DNA of 64,000 bases, taken from contig NZ_LJYX01000006.1 of assembly GCF_001440345.1 (NCBI RefSeq), positions 62,001 through 126,000 on the forward strand. Direction: 5' to 3'. The notes below the pieces were generated by a model that saw only the letters and a list, made by a program, of their open reading frames with translations, did not search any database and had not been told where the DNA came from. The position numbers were made by a program, and so were the translations under genes. Shown in pieces: positions 1 to 9,873 of the stretch. The stretch is from Colwellia sp. TT2012. GTDB taxonomy: Bacteria > Pseudomonadota > Gammaproteobacteria > Enterobacterales > Alteromonadaceae. Numbering within the stretch: the stretch's first letter is position 1; each line of letters begins with the position of its first letter.

Positions 1-95
1 TGGCCATGGAGTTGATTTTAACGCCGCTAATAGAAGATTTGATAGAAAGAAAAACTCAAGCGAATAAAAAACTTGATTGGATGAGCGACTTATAA
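1..95 (+). CDS. prkB: PrkB-type phosphoribulokinase family protein, C-terminal end (partial)
   Basis: Open reading frame entering from the left edge and ending at TAA 93-95. The last 30 codons read AMELILTPLIEDLIERKTQ and a short charged tail. The AMELI..PL...L stretch matches the C-terminal end of the E. coli PrkB (phosphoribulokinase/uridine kinase-like P-loop kinase) as I remember it. In enterics and Shewanella prkB lies near yhfA and crp, which fits the neighbouring yhfA and speD. It converges on speD, with only 15 bases between the two stop codons. Only the tail is visible, so the kinase motifs cannot be checked; the physiological substrate of PrkB is not established. Confidence 0.6.
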   Translation, partial: AMELILTPLIEDLIERKTQANKKLDWMSDL

Positions 96-110
96 CGCCC
101 ATTTAACAAG

Positions 111-881
111 CTATTTTCCGACAAATAGCTCATCTAATTCTCTGCTTAGTTGTGTGGTTACTTGCCTTGCATCGATAGCGGTTATTTCATTCTTATTGAA
201 GCCTAGCTCTAAGTTTGTGCCTGAGTTAAAAATATGCTGTTTTAAGTCAATAGTCCGCCTGGCTAATTTACAATGAAACAAGTTATTCGTTGCCATAGCG
301 CTGTCCTTAATCCTATACCTCTCCAGAGTGGCGGCAGTTAAATGCTCACTGATTTTGACAATGTCATGATCACTGAAGCACTTATCGCCACGCTGATCAC
401 GTGTCATGCCTCGGACACGGTAATCTATATCGATAACATCAGCTGAGAAAGCCTCAATGACATAATCTAAGACCTTTAACGGTGAAATGACGCCACAAGT
501 TGATAGCTCAATATCGGCTCTGAAAATGGCAATGCCTTGTTGTGGCGTTTCTTCAGGGTAGGTGTGAATACACAAGTGGCTTTTATCTAAGTGAGCGACT
601 AAAGATTCAGGTTTTGCTTCTTCTGAAATCATTAAGGTGACACTTGCGCCTTGTGGCGTATAATCTTGGCTCGCTATATTTAAGACATTACCGCCAATGG
701 CATGACAAATTTTAGTAAGTAGCACGCCAAGGTGCTCACTATTATAGCTTTTATTGATGTAAGCATTATAGTGAATAACGGCCTCAGGTGACGGTAAATA
801 ATGTACTCGGTATAATGAAAAACTTAAACTTTTGGTTAAATTATTGAAGCCATACAGAGGGATTTTATTGGCGCTATGCAT
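111..881 (-). CDS. speD: S-adenosylmethionine decarboxylase proenzyme
   Basis: 256 aa, close to the 264 aa of E. coli SpeD. It decarboxylates S-adenosylmethionine to provide the aminopropyl donor for spermidine synthesis in the cytoplasm. The N-terminus LYGFNNLTKSLSF and the block VAHLDKSHLCIHTYPE are characteristic. By comparison with E. coli, self-cleavage falls between Lys100 and Ser101 of the DKSH motif, generating the pyruvoyl group. STCGVISPL and DIDYRVRGMTRD follow. It lies 14 bases downstream of yhfA on the same strand, so the two are probably co-transcribed. No speE is seen in the window. Confidence 0.95.
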   Translation of the reverse strand: MHSANKIPLYGFNNLTKSLSFSLYRVHYLPSPEAVIHYNAYINKSYNSEHLGVLLTKICHAIGGNVLNIASQDYTPQGASVTLMISEEAKPESLVAHLDKSHLCIHTYPEETPQQGIAIFRADIELSTCGVISPLKVLDYVIEAFSADVIDIDYRVRGMTRDQRGDKCFSDHDIVKISEHLTAATLERYRIKDSAMATNNLFHCKLARRTIDLKQHIFNSGTNLELGFNKNEITAIDARQVTTQLSRELDELFVGK

Positions 882-895
882 ACCGTGATAATTAC

Positions 896-1300
896 TTACT
901 GAGTTATAATTTCAAAATCATGAGTAATGTCAACTTTGGCATTAAGCATTAAAGCGACTGAGCAATATTTATCAGCAGATAAACTCACTGCTCGCTCTAC
1001 GTGTTTCGCCGTAATATCACTGCCGGTAATAACAAAATGTAGATGTATTTTTTCGAACAGTGCTGGCACGCTATCAACCCGTGTGCCATTTATTTCGACC
1101 TTACAGCCGGTAATATTTTGTCGAGATTTTTGTAAAATGCTCACTACATCAACTGACGAGCATCCGCCTAAAGAAATTAGCACCGCCTCCAAAGGGCTAG
1201 GGGCTAGGTTACCAGCATTTGCGTCTAAAATCATAGTATGACCACTTGCTGAGGTGCCTATGAATAACTCTTCGCCTAACCATTTTACTTGTGCTCTCAT
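896..1300 (-). CDS. yhfA: OsmC family protein, YhfA-like
   Basis: 134 aa, exactly the length of E. coli YhfA. The opening MRAQVKWLGEELFIGTSASGH and the blocks GGCSSVDVVSILQK and LSADKYCSVALML identify the OsmC/Ohr fold. Both family cysteines are present (Cys47 and Cys113), so a thiol peroxidase-type activity is chemically possible, though YhfA's real substrate is not established. Cytoplasmic: no signal peptide or membrane segment. It precedes speD by 14 bases. In enterics yhfA sits beside crp; crp is not in this window. Confidence 0.9.
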   Translation of the reverse strand: MRAQVKWLGEELFIGTSASGHTMILDANAGNLAPSPLEAVLISLGGCSSVDVVSILQKSRQNITGCKVEINGTRVDSVPALFEKIHLHFVITGSDITAKHVERAVSLSADKYCSVALMLNAKVDITHDFEIITQ

Positions 1301-1442
1301 TGTTGACTCTATTTTGAATGAATATTGGGGATTCTATCTAAGTTACAGCAGCACCACCAGTTGTAATAGGTAATAGAGGCTTTAGCAGGCAATAACGCCG
1401 AACTGCCAAGGTTAAATAGGGGAGAACTTATGCTATTTAGGA

Positions 1443-1787
1443 TTAATCGTTATGAATGACGCTATCAAAGAGGTTCTTTATTAAGCTGGCAAATTCACGA
1501 ATGAAGGCTAATTGCTCATCATTAACCGGATTGTTGATAACGCCGGACAGGATCTCTTCTAGATCATAGACAATGGCATCAACTTCACGAATTATGGCAT
1601 TACGTTGATTAAAGGTTAAATTCTTATTTTGGCTACAAACGTTAATGATTTGTCCACACAACTCAACTTCAATGGCGGACATTACGGTTTCACTCGCGTG
1701 TTCTGGCGCGATTGAATTTTCAAATAAACTGAGGTGTTCGGTAAGGTACTCAATGATTTGAATATAACCTTCAGTGTCTGTAACCAT
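1443..1787 (-). CDS. DUF3802 family protein
   Basis: 114 aa, acidic, predicted largely helical, with no signal peptide or membrane segment. The start MVTDTEGYIQIIEYLTEHLSLFE and the middle CGQIINVCSQNKNLTFNQRNAIIREVDAIVYDLEEIL resemble the DUF3802 family of Shewanella and Colwellia, where it also lies near the ast and speD genes. No catalytic motif is visible and its function is unknown. Monocistronic by spacing: 142 bases from yhfA downstream and 119 bases from the end of astE upstream. The family name is from memory and moderately sure; the gene itself is secure by conserved context and coding character. Confidence 0.7.
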   Translation of the reverse strand: MVTDTEGYIQIIEYLTEHLSLFENSIAPEHASETVMSAIEVELCGQIINVCSQNKNLTFNQRNAIIREVDAIVYDLEEILSGVINNPVNDEQLAFIREFASLIKNLFDSVIHND

Positions 1788-1906
1788 AATTGTCTTACTT
1801 ACCTTTGCCGGTGAATTGTACTTTTGTTTGAGTATAGCAGCTAGTGTAGCCTTTTTAGATAAGCTGAATCAAGCACCCCTTTACCTTGATACTAAGTATA
1901 AAACAC

Positions 1907-3040
1907 TTAGTACAGTGTTGTTGGTACCACCATTAACACGGCTCGCTGACCATTACCAACTTTGGCATTAGGGAAGACAATGCTCTCACCTGGTTGCGTA
2001 GTACGGTACTCTGCTCCAGTATCGGTTGATAACAAGGTATCAACCGGGTAATCGGTAAAGTTACTGATTTCATCACCGATAAATAATTTGAAATTATCAC
2101 TCACTTTAGTGATATCACCTAGGACTTTAAATAAGTTAAAATCTTCATTGTTAAAGCTTTTTAAAGTAATTTCATTACCGCAGATGAGTGCGTTTAAGTT
2201 GTCAGTCATGGCTTGGAAATTATCCATATTGTTTTCACCAAAGGGTCTGACTTTGCCCAGTTCGACGGTAAAAGCATGTGCGGAAAAATGTGCACTACTA
2301 AAATATGAAAAAGTGCCCGAAGGACCATGACCAAATAAAATAGTATTAACCCCACAAGCAGCCATAAAAGTTAATTGTTCTTTATCCCATGGTTTATCAC
2401 CTTGGTAAGGATAAATGGCAAATTTTTCATATTTAGAGTCACGAATAGCGGTATGTAAATCGTAGTGATAGTTAGTTACTTCGATATTACTGGTCGTAGC
2501 ACTAGTGCCTTTGTCAGCGCCAGCATTAAAGAAAGCACTCACATAAGTTTCTAGCTTTTCAGCGCGATATTTTTCAAAACAAGGGGCTATCTCTTGGTGT
2601 TTACCAGAAAATAAGCGGTTTAAATTCTCTGTTTGAAAGCGCTTGGAAATATTCATGGCCACGGGGTTACCCATAATGAAAAGGGTCGCATGTTTGACCT
2701 GTATTTTTTGCGCAATTATATCGCTAATAAGTTGTTGAACAATTTCAATGGGAGCTGTTTCATTACCATGAATGCCCGATGAAATGACAATACTCTTACT
2801 TGCTTTAGTTGAGTTTTCAGGCTCAATTAACAATACACCGCTATCAAGTAAACTCGCTTTGGCATTTTTGACGCTAAAACTTAGCTTATTACGGGTGCCA
2901 GTTTGCACAAAGCCTTGTTCAAACTGGCGAGTTAAGGCGATAAAGTCGCCTTGCTTGATAAATTGCTGATACGCTTTGATAAAGCTTTCATCAGTAATAT
3001 CGGTTAATGCTGGTGTGGTAAGAGTATTGTCGTGTTTCAT
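1907..3040 (-). CDS. astE: Succinylglutamate desuccinylase
   Basis: 377 aa, longer than E. coli AstE (322 aa). Last step of the arginine succinyltransferase pathway: N-succinylglutamate + water gives glutamate + succinate. Zinc-carboxypeptidase-like (AstE/AspA) family: SGIHGNETAP carries the metal ligands His91 and Glu94, and YHYDLHTA supplies the third ligand His196. The start codon abuts the astD stop codon directly (TAA then ATG), showing translational coupling in an astC-astA-astD-astE order on the minus strand. The upstream succinylarginine dihydrolase gene astB is not part of this run. The extra length is mainly an N-terminal extension before the metal site. Confidence 0.95.
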   Translation of the reverse strand: MKHDNTLTTPALTDITDESFIKAYQQFIKQGDFIALTRQFEQGFVQTGTRNKLSFSVKNAKASLLDSGVLLIEPENSTKASKSIVISSGIHGNETAPIEIVQQLISDIIAQKIQVKHATLFIMGNPVAMNISKRFQTENLNRLFSGKHQEIAPCFEKYRAEKLETYVSAFFNAGADKGTSATTSNIEVTNYHYDLHTAIRDSKYEKFAIYPYQGDKPWDKEQLTFMAACGVNTILFGHGPSGTFSYFSSAHFSAHAFTVELGKVRPFGENNMDNFQAMTDNLNALICGNEITLKSFNNEDFNLFKVLGDITKVSDNFKLFIGDEISNFTDYPVDTLLSTDTGAEYRTTQPGESIVFPNAKVGNGQRAVLMVVPTTLY

Positions 3041-4519
3041 TTAGAATTTTAAACCTGGTGTTAATGTTTCAGGCAAGCTTACTTTGCTCGCTTCTACTGA
3101 CGCGATAGGGTAAGCACAATAATCAGCCGCATAAAATGCACTGGCTCTGTGGTTACCACTAGCACCAATACCACCAAAAGGTGCTGCACTGCTTGCGCCG
3201 GTAATAGGCTTATTCCAGTTAACGATACCAGCACGAATACGGGTAAAAAAGTGCTTGTATGAATCTTCACTGTCAGATAGTAAGCCTGCAGATAAACCAA
3301 AGCCGGTGTTATTCGCTTCATCAATGGCTTTATCAAAGTCAGTGTAACGATAAACTTTCACTAATGGGCCAAAATATTCTTCATCAGGTATGTCGGCAAT
3401 AATATCACTCACATCGATAATACCCGGGGAAACAAAACCTGTACCTACTTCTAAGTGCTTAAGTTCAAGTATTGATGTGGCTCCAAGTGCTAGTAATTTA
3501 GCTTGGGCAGCGACTAAACCTAAGGCTGCCTTTTCCGAGATCATAGAGCCCATAAATGGCTGCTCTTCATCATCGTAATAACCAATGGTTAAGTTTTTTG
3601 TCACTTCAATAAAGCGCGCTAAAATGGCATCGCCTTGTTCATTGGCTTCAATAAATAAACGACGTGCACAAGTACAGCGTTGGCCAGTGGTTACGAAGGC
3701 AGACTGAATAATGTCATGTACTGCCGCATCGATATCGCTGACACCTTTAACAACCAGTGGGTTATTACCACCCATTTCTAGTGCTAGAATTTTACCGGGT
3801 TGACCGGCGAATTGTTCGTGTAATAAATGGCCGGTAGTTGAGCTACCCGTGAAAAACAAGCCATCAATAAGTTTATGGCTAGCTAAAGCTTTACCTGTTT
3901 CCACTTCGCCTTGAATTAGGTTGATAACACCGTTAGGTAAACCGGCTTTCTCCCATAACTTCAGCATTTCTTCTGCGACACGTGGCGTTAATTCACTTGG
4001 CTTAAATACAATAGTATTACCGGCAATTAGTGCCGGTACTATATGGCCATTGGGTAAATGACCTGGGAAGTTATAAGGACCAAAAATAGCAACAACACCA
4101 TGTGGTTTGTGACGAATAAAGGCTTTAGCGCCAGGCATAGGGTTTTCAACCGTACCGGTACGTTCGTTATAAGCTTTAAGTGAAATAGCTATTTTAGCGA
4201 CCATAGCGCCGGCTTCACCGGTAGTTTCCCACTTTGGCTTGCCTGTTTCTAAAGCAATTGTTGTTGCTAAGGCGTCTTTGTTTTCAGCCAATAACTCAGC
4301 AAATTTAGTGATCACAGCAATGCGTTCTTCTAAACTAATATTTGCCCAGCTTTCAAAAGCTTGACGAGCGCTTAATACCGCAGCGTTTACTTGCTCGGCA
4401 CTGGCCGTTTTTCCTTGCCAAATAACTTCATTGCGAGCTGGGTTAAATGAACTAACATCATGGCCTAAGCCTGCTTGCCATTGACCATTAATAAATTGAA
4501 CTGGGTTTGTGTGAGACAT
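3041..4519 (-). CDS. astD: Succinylglutamate-semialdehyde dehydrogenase
   Basis: 492 aa, matching the E. coli enzyme length. NAD-dependent aldehyde dehydrogenase converting N-succinylglutamate 5-semialdehyde to N-succinylglutamate. Visible ALDH landmarks: [15 protein letters not shown], the cofactor-binding FTGSSTTG (223-230), general base Glu248 in LEMGG, and catalytic Cys282 in GQRCTCARR. The start [14 protein letters not shown] is preceded by a purine-rich site (GAAGGAAAT on the coding strand). A 340-base gap holding a TIR element separates it from astA, so the operon may have an internal boundary here; downstream it is coupled to astE. Confidence 0.96.
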   Translation of the reverse strand: MSHTNPVQFINGQWQAGLGHDVSSFNPARNEVIWQGKTASAEQVNAAVLSARQAFESWANISLEERIAVITKFAELLAENKDALATTIALETGKPKWETTGEAGAMVAKIAISLKAYNERTGTVENPMPGAKAFIRHKPHGVVAIFGPYNFPGHLPNGHIVPALIAGNTIVFKPSELTPRVAEEMLKLWEKAGLPNGVINLIQGEVETGKALASHKLIDGLFFTGSSTTGHLLHEQFAGQPGKILALEMGGNNPLVVKGVSDIDAAVHDIIQSAFVTTGQRCTCARRLFIEANEQGDAILARFIEVTKNLTIGYYDDEEQPFMGSMISEKAALGLVAAQAKLLALGATSILELKHLEVGTGFVSPGIIDVSDIIADIPDEEYFGPLVKVYRYTDFDKAIDEANNTGFGLSAGLLSDSEDSYKHFFTRIRAGIVNWNKPITGASSAAPFGGIGASGNHRASAFYAADYCAYPIASVEASKVSLPETLTPGLKF

Positions 4520-4859
4520 GGTATTTCCTTCTCATTGGTAGTGGTGACAGAGAGTGTCGCTGTCACCATTAGTAACTAGATGAATGGCTGGTGTTAGCCA
4601 CACCCGTGACCATTCAAGATGCCTGTTTCAGAGTGCTTGAGCAATTTTAATTCAAGGCGCTGTGATGAAATAAGGTTATTCAGGAGAATATACTCAGGAT
4701 AATTGCTCCTGTATTCTCTAATAACACCATCCATGTAGCGTCATTATAATTCAAAACAACGATGAAGTGCTGTTGCTCAAACGCTTCTTTGGTTGGTCAC
4801 GGGTATATATATCAGTATGTTATTTGCTCAGCTAATTTACCGTGCTTAATTTGCGGTAA
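4520..4859. other. Intergenic gap astA-astD, holding a TIR element
   Basis: 340 bases with no open frame of note. Its core (4601-4805) is a dispersed TIR element described separately. The rest carries the astD ribosome-binding site and a short leader. If astA to astD is one transcript, this stretch is an internal structured spacer. Confidence 0.6.
4601..4805. repeat. Dispersed TIR element, family R2 copy 1
   Basis: About 205 bp. The left end CACCCGTGACCATTCAAG is matched in inverse orientation at the right end (TTGGTTGGTCACGGGTA, 4789-4805). The internal block TTTCAGAGTGCTTGAGC, then TTCAAGGCGCTGTGATGAAA, and the block AACGATGAAGTG.TGTTGCTCAAACGCTTCTT, recur at 50.5 kb (50491-50750). This copy contains an extra inner hairpin (about 4673-4730) absent from the other copy. 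No coding capacity, so it resembles a miniature non-autonomous element (MITE). Confidence 0.8.
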
Positions 4860-5876
4860 TTAATTAGTGACTAAACGAACCCAATCGCCTTCACTTACCA
4901 TTAACGCATCGGCAACCGCTTGACTAATGACTACTTGGTTAGCGGTTTCACGTAATGACAGTTGCGCTTGCGTGGCTCTAAAGTCTGCAACTTTGCTATT
5001 ACAGATAATATAATTATCCGTAGAGTGCACTTCGTCTATGATGACTTGGCAACGCTTACTATGGTTTACGGTTCTGATATTGTTGACATGTGACTCAACC
5101 GTTGGACCACCATCAAAAATATCAACATAGCCACGTCGGGCAAAACCTTCCGCTTCTAATAAACGCAGTGCGGGCACAGTTTTTGGATGTACTTTGTCGA
5201 TGACTGCTTGTGCTTCTTTACTGAGCAAACTAACGTAAATTGGGTATTTAGGCATTAATTCAGCAATAAATACTTTTTTACCTATGCCAGTTAAATAATC
5301 GGCGGTCGGAAAGTCCATCGAGAAAAAGTGCTCTTCAAGCCACTGCCAAAATGGCGAATTGCCGTTTTCATCTGAAATACCACGCATTTCTGCAATAATG
5401 GTGTCAGAAAAACGCTCTTTGTGTTCGGCGATAAAAAGAAAACGGAAACGCGATAAAAAGCGGCCATTATTATTTTTTCGGTGGCTGTCACTTAAAAATA
5501 ATGTACAAATTTCGCTGGCGCCGGTGTAGTCATTACACAAAGACAAGATTTCTACGGTATTGTATATATTTAGCTCGCGTGAGCTATGGACAACTTTACC
5601 TAGGTGATAATGATAAAAAGCATCATCTAAACCTACCGCGGCTTCAATACCACTGGTACCAACTACTTCACCAGTTTCGGTATCTTCCATGACAAAAAGG
5701 TAGCCTTCGTTGCCCGCTTCTTTCACGTCTTTGGCAAAGGAATCTTCAGCGTGCTTGATACGCTGTTGCAGTAATTTTTCATTCACTGGCAGTGAAGTAA
5801 AACCGTGGCCAGAGTCTTCTGCAATGCGGTACAAGGCTTTCAGGTCACTTTTTTTAATAGGGCGTACAATGATCAT
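4860..5876 (-). CDS. astA: Arginine N-succinyltransferase
   Basis: 338 aa (E. coli AstA is 344). First step of the AST pathway: succinyl-CoA + L-arginine gives N2-succinylarginine. GNAT-like N-terminus MIIVRPIKKSDLKALYRIAEDSGHGFTSLP, then VMEDTETGEVVGTSGIEAAVG and LSLCNDYTGASEICTLFL, all typical of AstA. Cytoplasmic. It lies 98 bases downstream of astC/argD on the same strand. The spacer to astD contains a repeat element. Confidence 0.95.
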   Translation of the reverse strand: MIIVRPIKKSDLKALYRIAEDSGHGFTSLPVNEKLLQQRIKHAEDSFAKDVKEAGNEGYLFVMEDTETGEVVGTSGIEAAVGLDDAFYHYHLGKVVHSSRELNIYNTVEILSLCNDYTGASEICTLFLSDSHRKNNNGRFLSRFRFLFIAEHKERFSDTIIAEMRGISDENGNSPFWQWLEEHFFSMDFPTADYLTGIGKKVFIAELMPKYPIYVSLLSKEAQAVIDKVHPKTVPALRLLEAEGFARRGYVDIFDGGPTVESHVNNIRTVNHSKRCQVIIDEVHSTDNYIICNSKVADFRATQAQLSLRETANQVVISQAVADALMVSEGDWVRLVTN

Positions 5877-5974
5877 AATTGCTCTCGATGAAAGGGGAAG
5901 GCTATCTGTTTAAAATAAGGTGACTTAAACAGATAGCTATTAGCATTGACTAGGCTAGGCCAGTCTAGGTTAAG

Positions 5975-7201
<1,227 letters not shown>

Positions 7202-7809
7202 TTATAAGTGGGTAATGTTTTTAACCGCCAATACCAATTGGACTAATTAATTATTCAAATTAGAACTGCATCAGTGAGCTTAGAACAATCAAAATTATTT
7301 AAACATAGTTATTCTATATTTTATTAATTTTGTGATGTTATCAGTTTACTCATGAGTTCCCAAAGGGCGAGTTTAAAAGAATATATGCTTCGTTATTGAT
7401 TTTGATAAGGGAATAACCATTCTCTTCAATCAATGCCTTACCTATAATCCTTTAAATTCTCGCTCATTGAGCAATTAATTAATCCACTTGCTATCACTCA
7501 TGTAAATATTGCTAGATGAATATCTAAATATAGAGAAAAATAGTAACAGCGAGTTAAAAATTAGAGAGTTAGTATGACATAAATTAGTCGGCTTGTCTTG
7601 CTGAACTTGTCTGCAGCCCAGACAAAGCAAAGGCTTAGCTACCTTTATTCATAAAATATGAATATTTATAGAGCCGATTTTATTTGTAGAAATAAGGGGG
7701 GTAAGTGAGGGCTAAGCGCTGGCACGTTGAAAGGCATTAGGTGATTTTTTAATAATTAATCAGAAAAAAATATGGAAAAAGCTAAAATCAGTGGCAAATA
7801 AGCAGTAAA
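7202..7809. other. 608-base gap upstream of astC: TIR element and promoter region
   Basis: No convincing gene. It contains a 256-bp TIR-bounded element (7235-7490) immediately upstream of astC. A possible ArgR half-site on the minus strand (TGAATAATTAATTA, about 7243-7256) overlaps the left arm of that element and is weak. The remainder (7491-7809) is AT-rich with no open frame of note. Confidence 0.5.
7235..7490. repeat. TIR element, family R3 long copy
   Basis: Left arm CAATTGGACTAATTAATT (7235-7252) and right arm AATTAATTAATCCACTTG (7473-7490) are inverted repeats matching at 16 of 18 positions. No coding capacity in the 220-bp interior. The right arm and its flank (GCAATTAATTAATCC.CTTGCTAT) recur at 21417-21440, where two such arms lie almost back to back. 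Confidence 0.65.
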
Positions 7810-8955
7810 TTAACTGAAGTTGAGCTTAATATGATCAATATCGCTCTTTTGCAATAGGGTTATTTCAGCTGGTGTTAAATTTGCCGCGTTAAGCAATGCT
7901 TGACTCTCGTCACTACTTATTAACGCTTCTTTTGCTAGGGAGCGAAAGGCGACATGGGCTTTGGCTTTGGCGACAATTTGAGCGATGGGGTGCATTTTTT
8001 CTATGTTATCGGCGTAGGCTAGATCAAATATTGGCTCGGTTATATTAAGGCGTCTAAAGCTCATTTTTTCAATTAAGTCAGCAGACAATTGTGAACTGCG
8101 CATGGTAAGTTGCTCAAGGAGTAGCTCTTCACTGGCTTTAATTTGTGATAAGACATTATGCAAGCGCTTGTCTTTACGCTCAAAGGCTTGAAGGACTTCT
8201 TTTTTATACATCTCGCTAAACGTGGTTAAATAACAACGGGTAACGGCAAGTCTACCTATATTTGACAACATCCCCGTAGTAAAGGCGGTAAATTCATCGA
8301 GACCTTGTTCTTTGGCTAACGCACGTGCGGCTAATGCTATCGATAAACTATCATTCCATAGCTTTCGTTTCATCAAGCCGTAAGGTGCGGTACTGGTAGG
8401 TAACCAATGTTTCAGGGTAAAGGTGGGCATGAGCAACTTTAAATTGTCTAAACCAATATAACTTAACGCCAGCTTAGCATCGGTAACTTGTACATCAGCA
8501 CGTTTTCGGTATTGTGGTTTGTTCACTAAGCGTATTAAATCATTGCTTAACCAAGATAAAGAAGCAGCAAGACTTTTGATTTGATTAACTGAAGCGGCAC
8601 GAGCAGATAAAATATCGAGAATAGCAGGGCAGGCATCTTCAATACCTAGTACGTGATGATAAAGGTGCTCTTTGTTGTCAAAATCACTATTGATTTTTGT
8701 GCGAACTCGGCTAAAGAAGGCCTGTTGGGTTTGTTTTTGAAAATACTCTTCACCGTGCTTGGCAATAATTTTTTCTTGTTGAGCTTGCACCTCCACCGAT
8801 AACAGTTCTCGGCGGCGGTTTTCTTGCTCGCTACCTTGATGGTCAACCACGGATATTTTTCCACTTTGCTTTTCCGCAAATTTCTTACAGATAGTGAGGC
8901 TAGTGGCTCGCTGGTATATAGTGGCGACAGCTTGATTGTTTTCAAAAATTTGCAT
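7810..8955 (-). CDS. HDOD domain protein
   Basis: 381 aa, soluble. The C-terminal two thirds carry an HDOD domain, an HD-related output/scaffold module found in bacterial signalling proteins: ACPAILDILSARAASVNQIKSLAASLSWLSNDLIRLVNKP, then KLALSYIGLDNLKLLMP and FTTGMLSNIGRLAVTRCYL. The first 100 residues are charged and low in conservation, with a probable coiled region (QENRRRELLSVEVQAQQEKIIAKH). No GGDEF, EAL or receiver domain is attached. It stands between pabA and astC on the same strand but with large gaps on either side (about 130 and 620 bases), so it is probably transcribed alone. Partner and signal unknown. Confidence 0.8.
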   Translation of the reverse strand: MQIFENNQAVATIYQRATSLTICKKFAEKQSGKISVVDHQGSEQENRRRELLSVEVQAQQEKIIAKHGEEYFQKQTQQAFFSRVRTKINSDFDNKEHLYHHVLGIEDACPAILDILSARAASVNQIKSLAASLSWLSNDLIRLVNKPQYRKRADVQVTDAKLALSYIGLDNLKLLMPTFTLKHWLPTSTAPYGLMKRKLWNDSLSIALAARALAKEQGLDEFTAFTTGMLSNIGRLAVTRCYLTTFSEMYKKEVLQAFERKDKRLHNVLSQIKASEELLLEQLTMRSSQLSADLIEKMSFRRLNITEPIFDLAYADNIEKMHPIAQIVAKAKAHVAFRSLAKEALISSDESQALLNAANLTPAEITLLQKSDIDHIKLNFS

Positions 8956-9082
8956 AGAGGTGTTATTGCTTACCTTTTTATTGCTACTCAGGTATAAAAC
9001 TGAGCATTGAACGCACTAAGTCTAGTGCTTTAATCGAGTAAGGTACTACTTTATCTGCCTTCAACCTAAAAAGCTCTTGTTA

Positions 9083-9682
9083 TTAGCTTATCGGGTGATT
9101 TTTAAATTGCTTGATGAAATTTGCTAATAAATTTTGTCCTTGCTCTGTCAGTATGGATTCTGGATGAAACTGTACGCTGCTAATGGCTAGGCTTTTATGT
9201 TCTAGCGCCATAATTTCATCAAGCTCACCTTGCTCATTTTGGCTCCACGCCGTTATCGTGAGTTCGTTTGGTAATGATTGCTTGTTAACAATTAAGGAAT
9301 GATAACGAGTGACTTGTAATGGCTGATTCAAGTCGCGGAATAAACCTTGTTGATTATGGCTAATCTTCGAGGTTTTACCGTGCATCACTTTTTTTGCTTT
9401 TTCAACTTTAGCGCCAAAGTGTTGCGCAATACATTGATGCCCTAAGCAGACACCTAATAAGGGTATTTTACCGGCAAACTGTGCAATGACAGCCAGAGAA
9501 ATACCGGCAGAGTCAGGATCGCAAGGACCAGGAGATATAACAATATATTGCGGCTTTAATTGCTCAATTTCTTTTAGGTTAATTTCATTATTTCTATAAA
9601 CCACCACCTCTTGACCTAGCGCTTGAAAGTAATGCACTAAATTAAAAGTAAAAGAGTCGTAGTTGTCGATCATTAATAACAA
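9083..9682 (-). CDS. pabA: Aminodeoxychorismate / anthranilate synthase glutaminase subunit
   Basis: 199 aa class I glutamine amidotransferase. It supplies ammonia from glutamine to PabB (folate branch) or TrpE (tryptophan branch). The nucleophile is Cys79 in [17 protein letters not shown]; the triad is completed by His173 and Glu175 in [13 protein letters not shown] (101-105) is typical of PabA/TrpG. With no trp genes nearby and with an argD-type gene on the same strand, as in Shewanella and enterics (pabA-argD), the pabA name is preferred; the sequence alone does not separate it from trpG. Confidence 0.9.
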   Translation of the reverse strand: MLLMIDNYDSFTFNLVHYFQALGQEVVVYRNNEINLKEIEQLKPQYIVISPGPCDPDSAGISLAVIAQFAGKIPLLGVCLGHQCIAQHFGAKVEKAKKVMHGKTSKISHNQQGLFRDLNQPLQVTRYHSLIVNKQSLPNELTITAWSQNEQGELDEIMALEHKSLAISSVQFHPESILTEQGQNLLANFIKQFKNHPIS

Positions 9683-9873
9683 AAAGTTTCGCCTAAGTGC
9701 TGGTAAATTTCGCGGCTATTCTAATGCTTTTATCGTTACGGGGCAATAAGGGCTAATGCAGTGGCGGCATAAAAAAGTAACAAGCTTGCCTATCGGCTTG
9801 CTTGGTACTTTATTGATAGACGTCTTATGCTGTTCATATTACGTCTTTAAGTGACTATGGTGGTCGTTAGTGC

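Noticed and set aside
927..1241. Plus-strand frame opposite yhfA
   Set aside because: It is a shadow of the OsmC-family gene and lacks a ribosome-binding site and any known domain.
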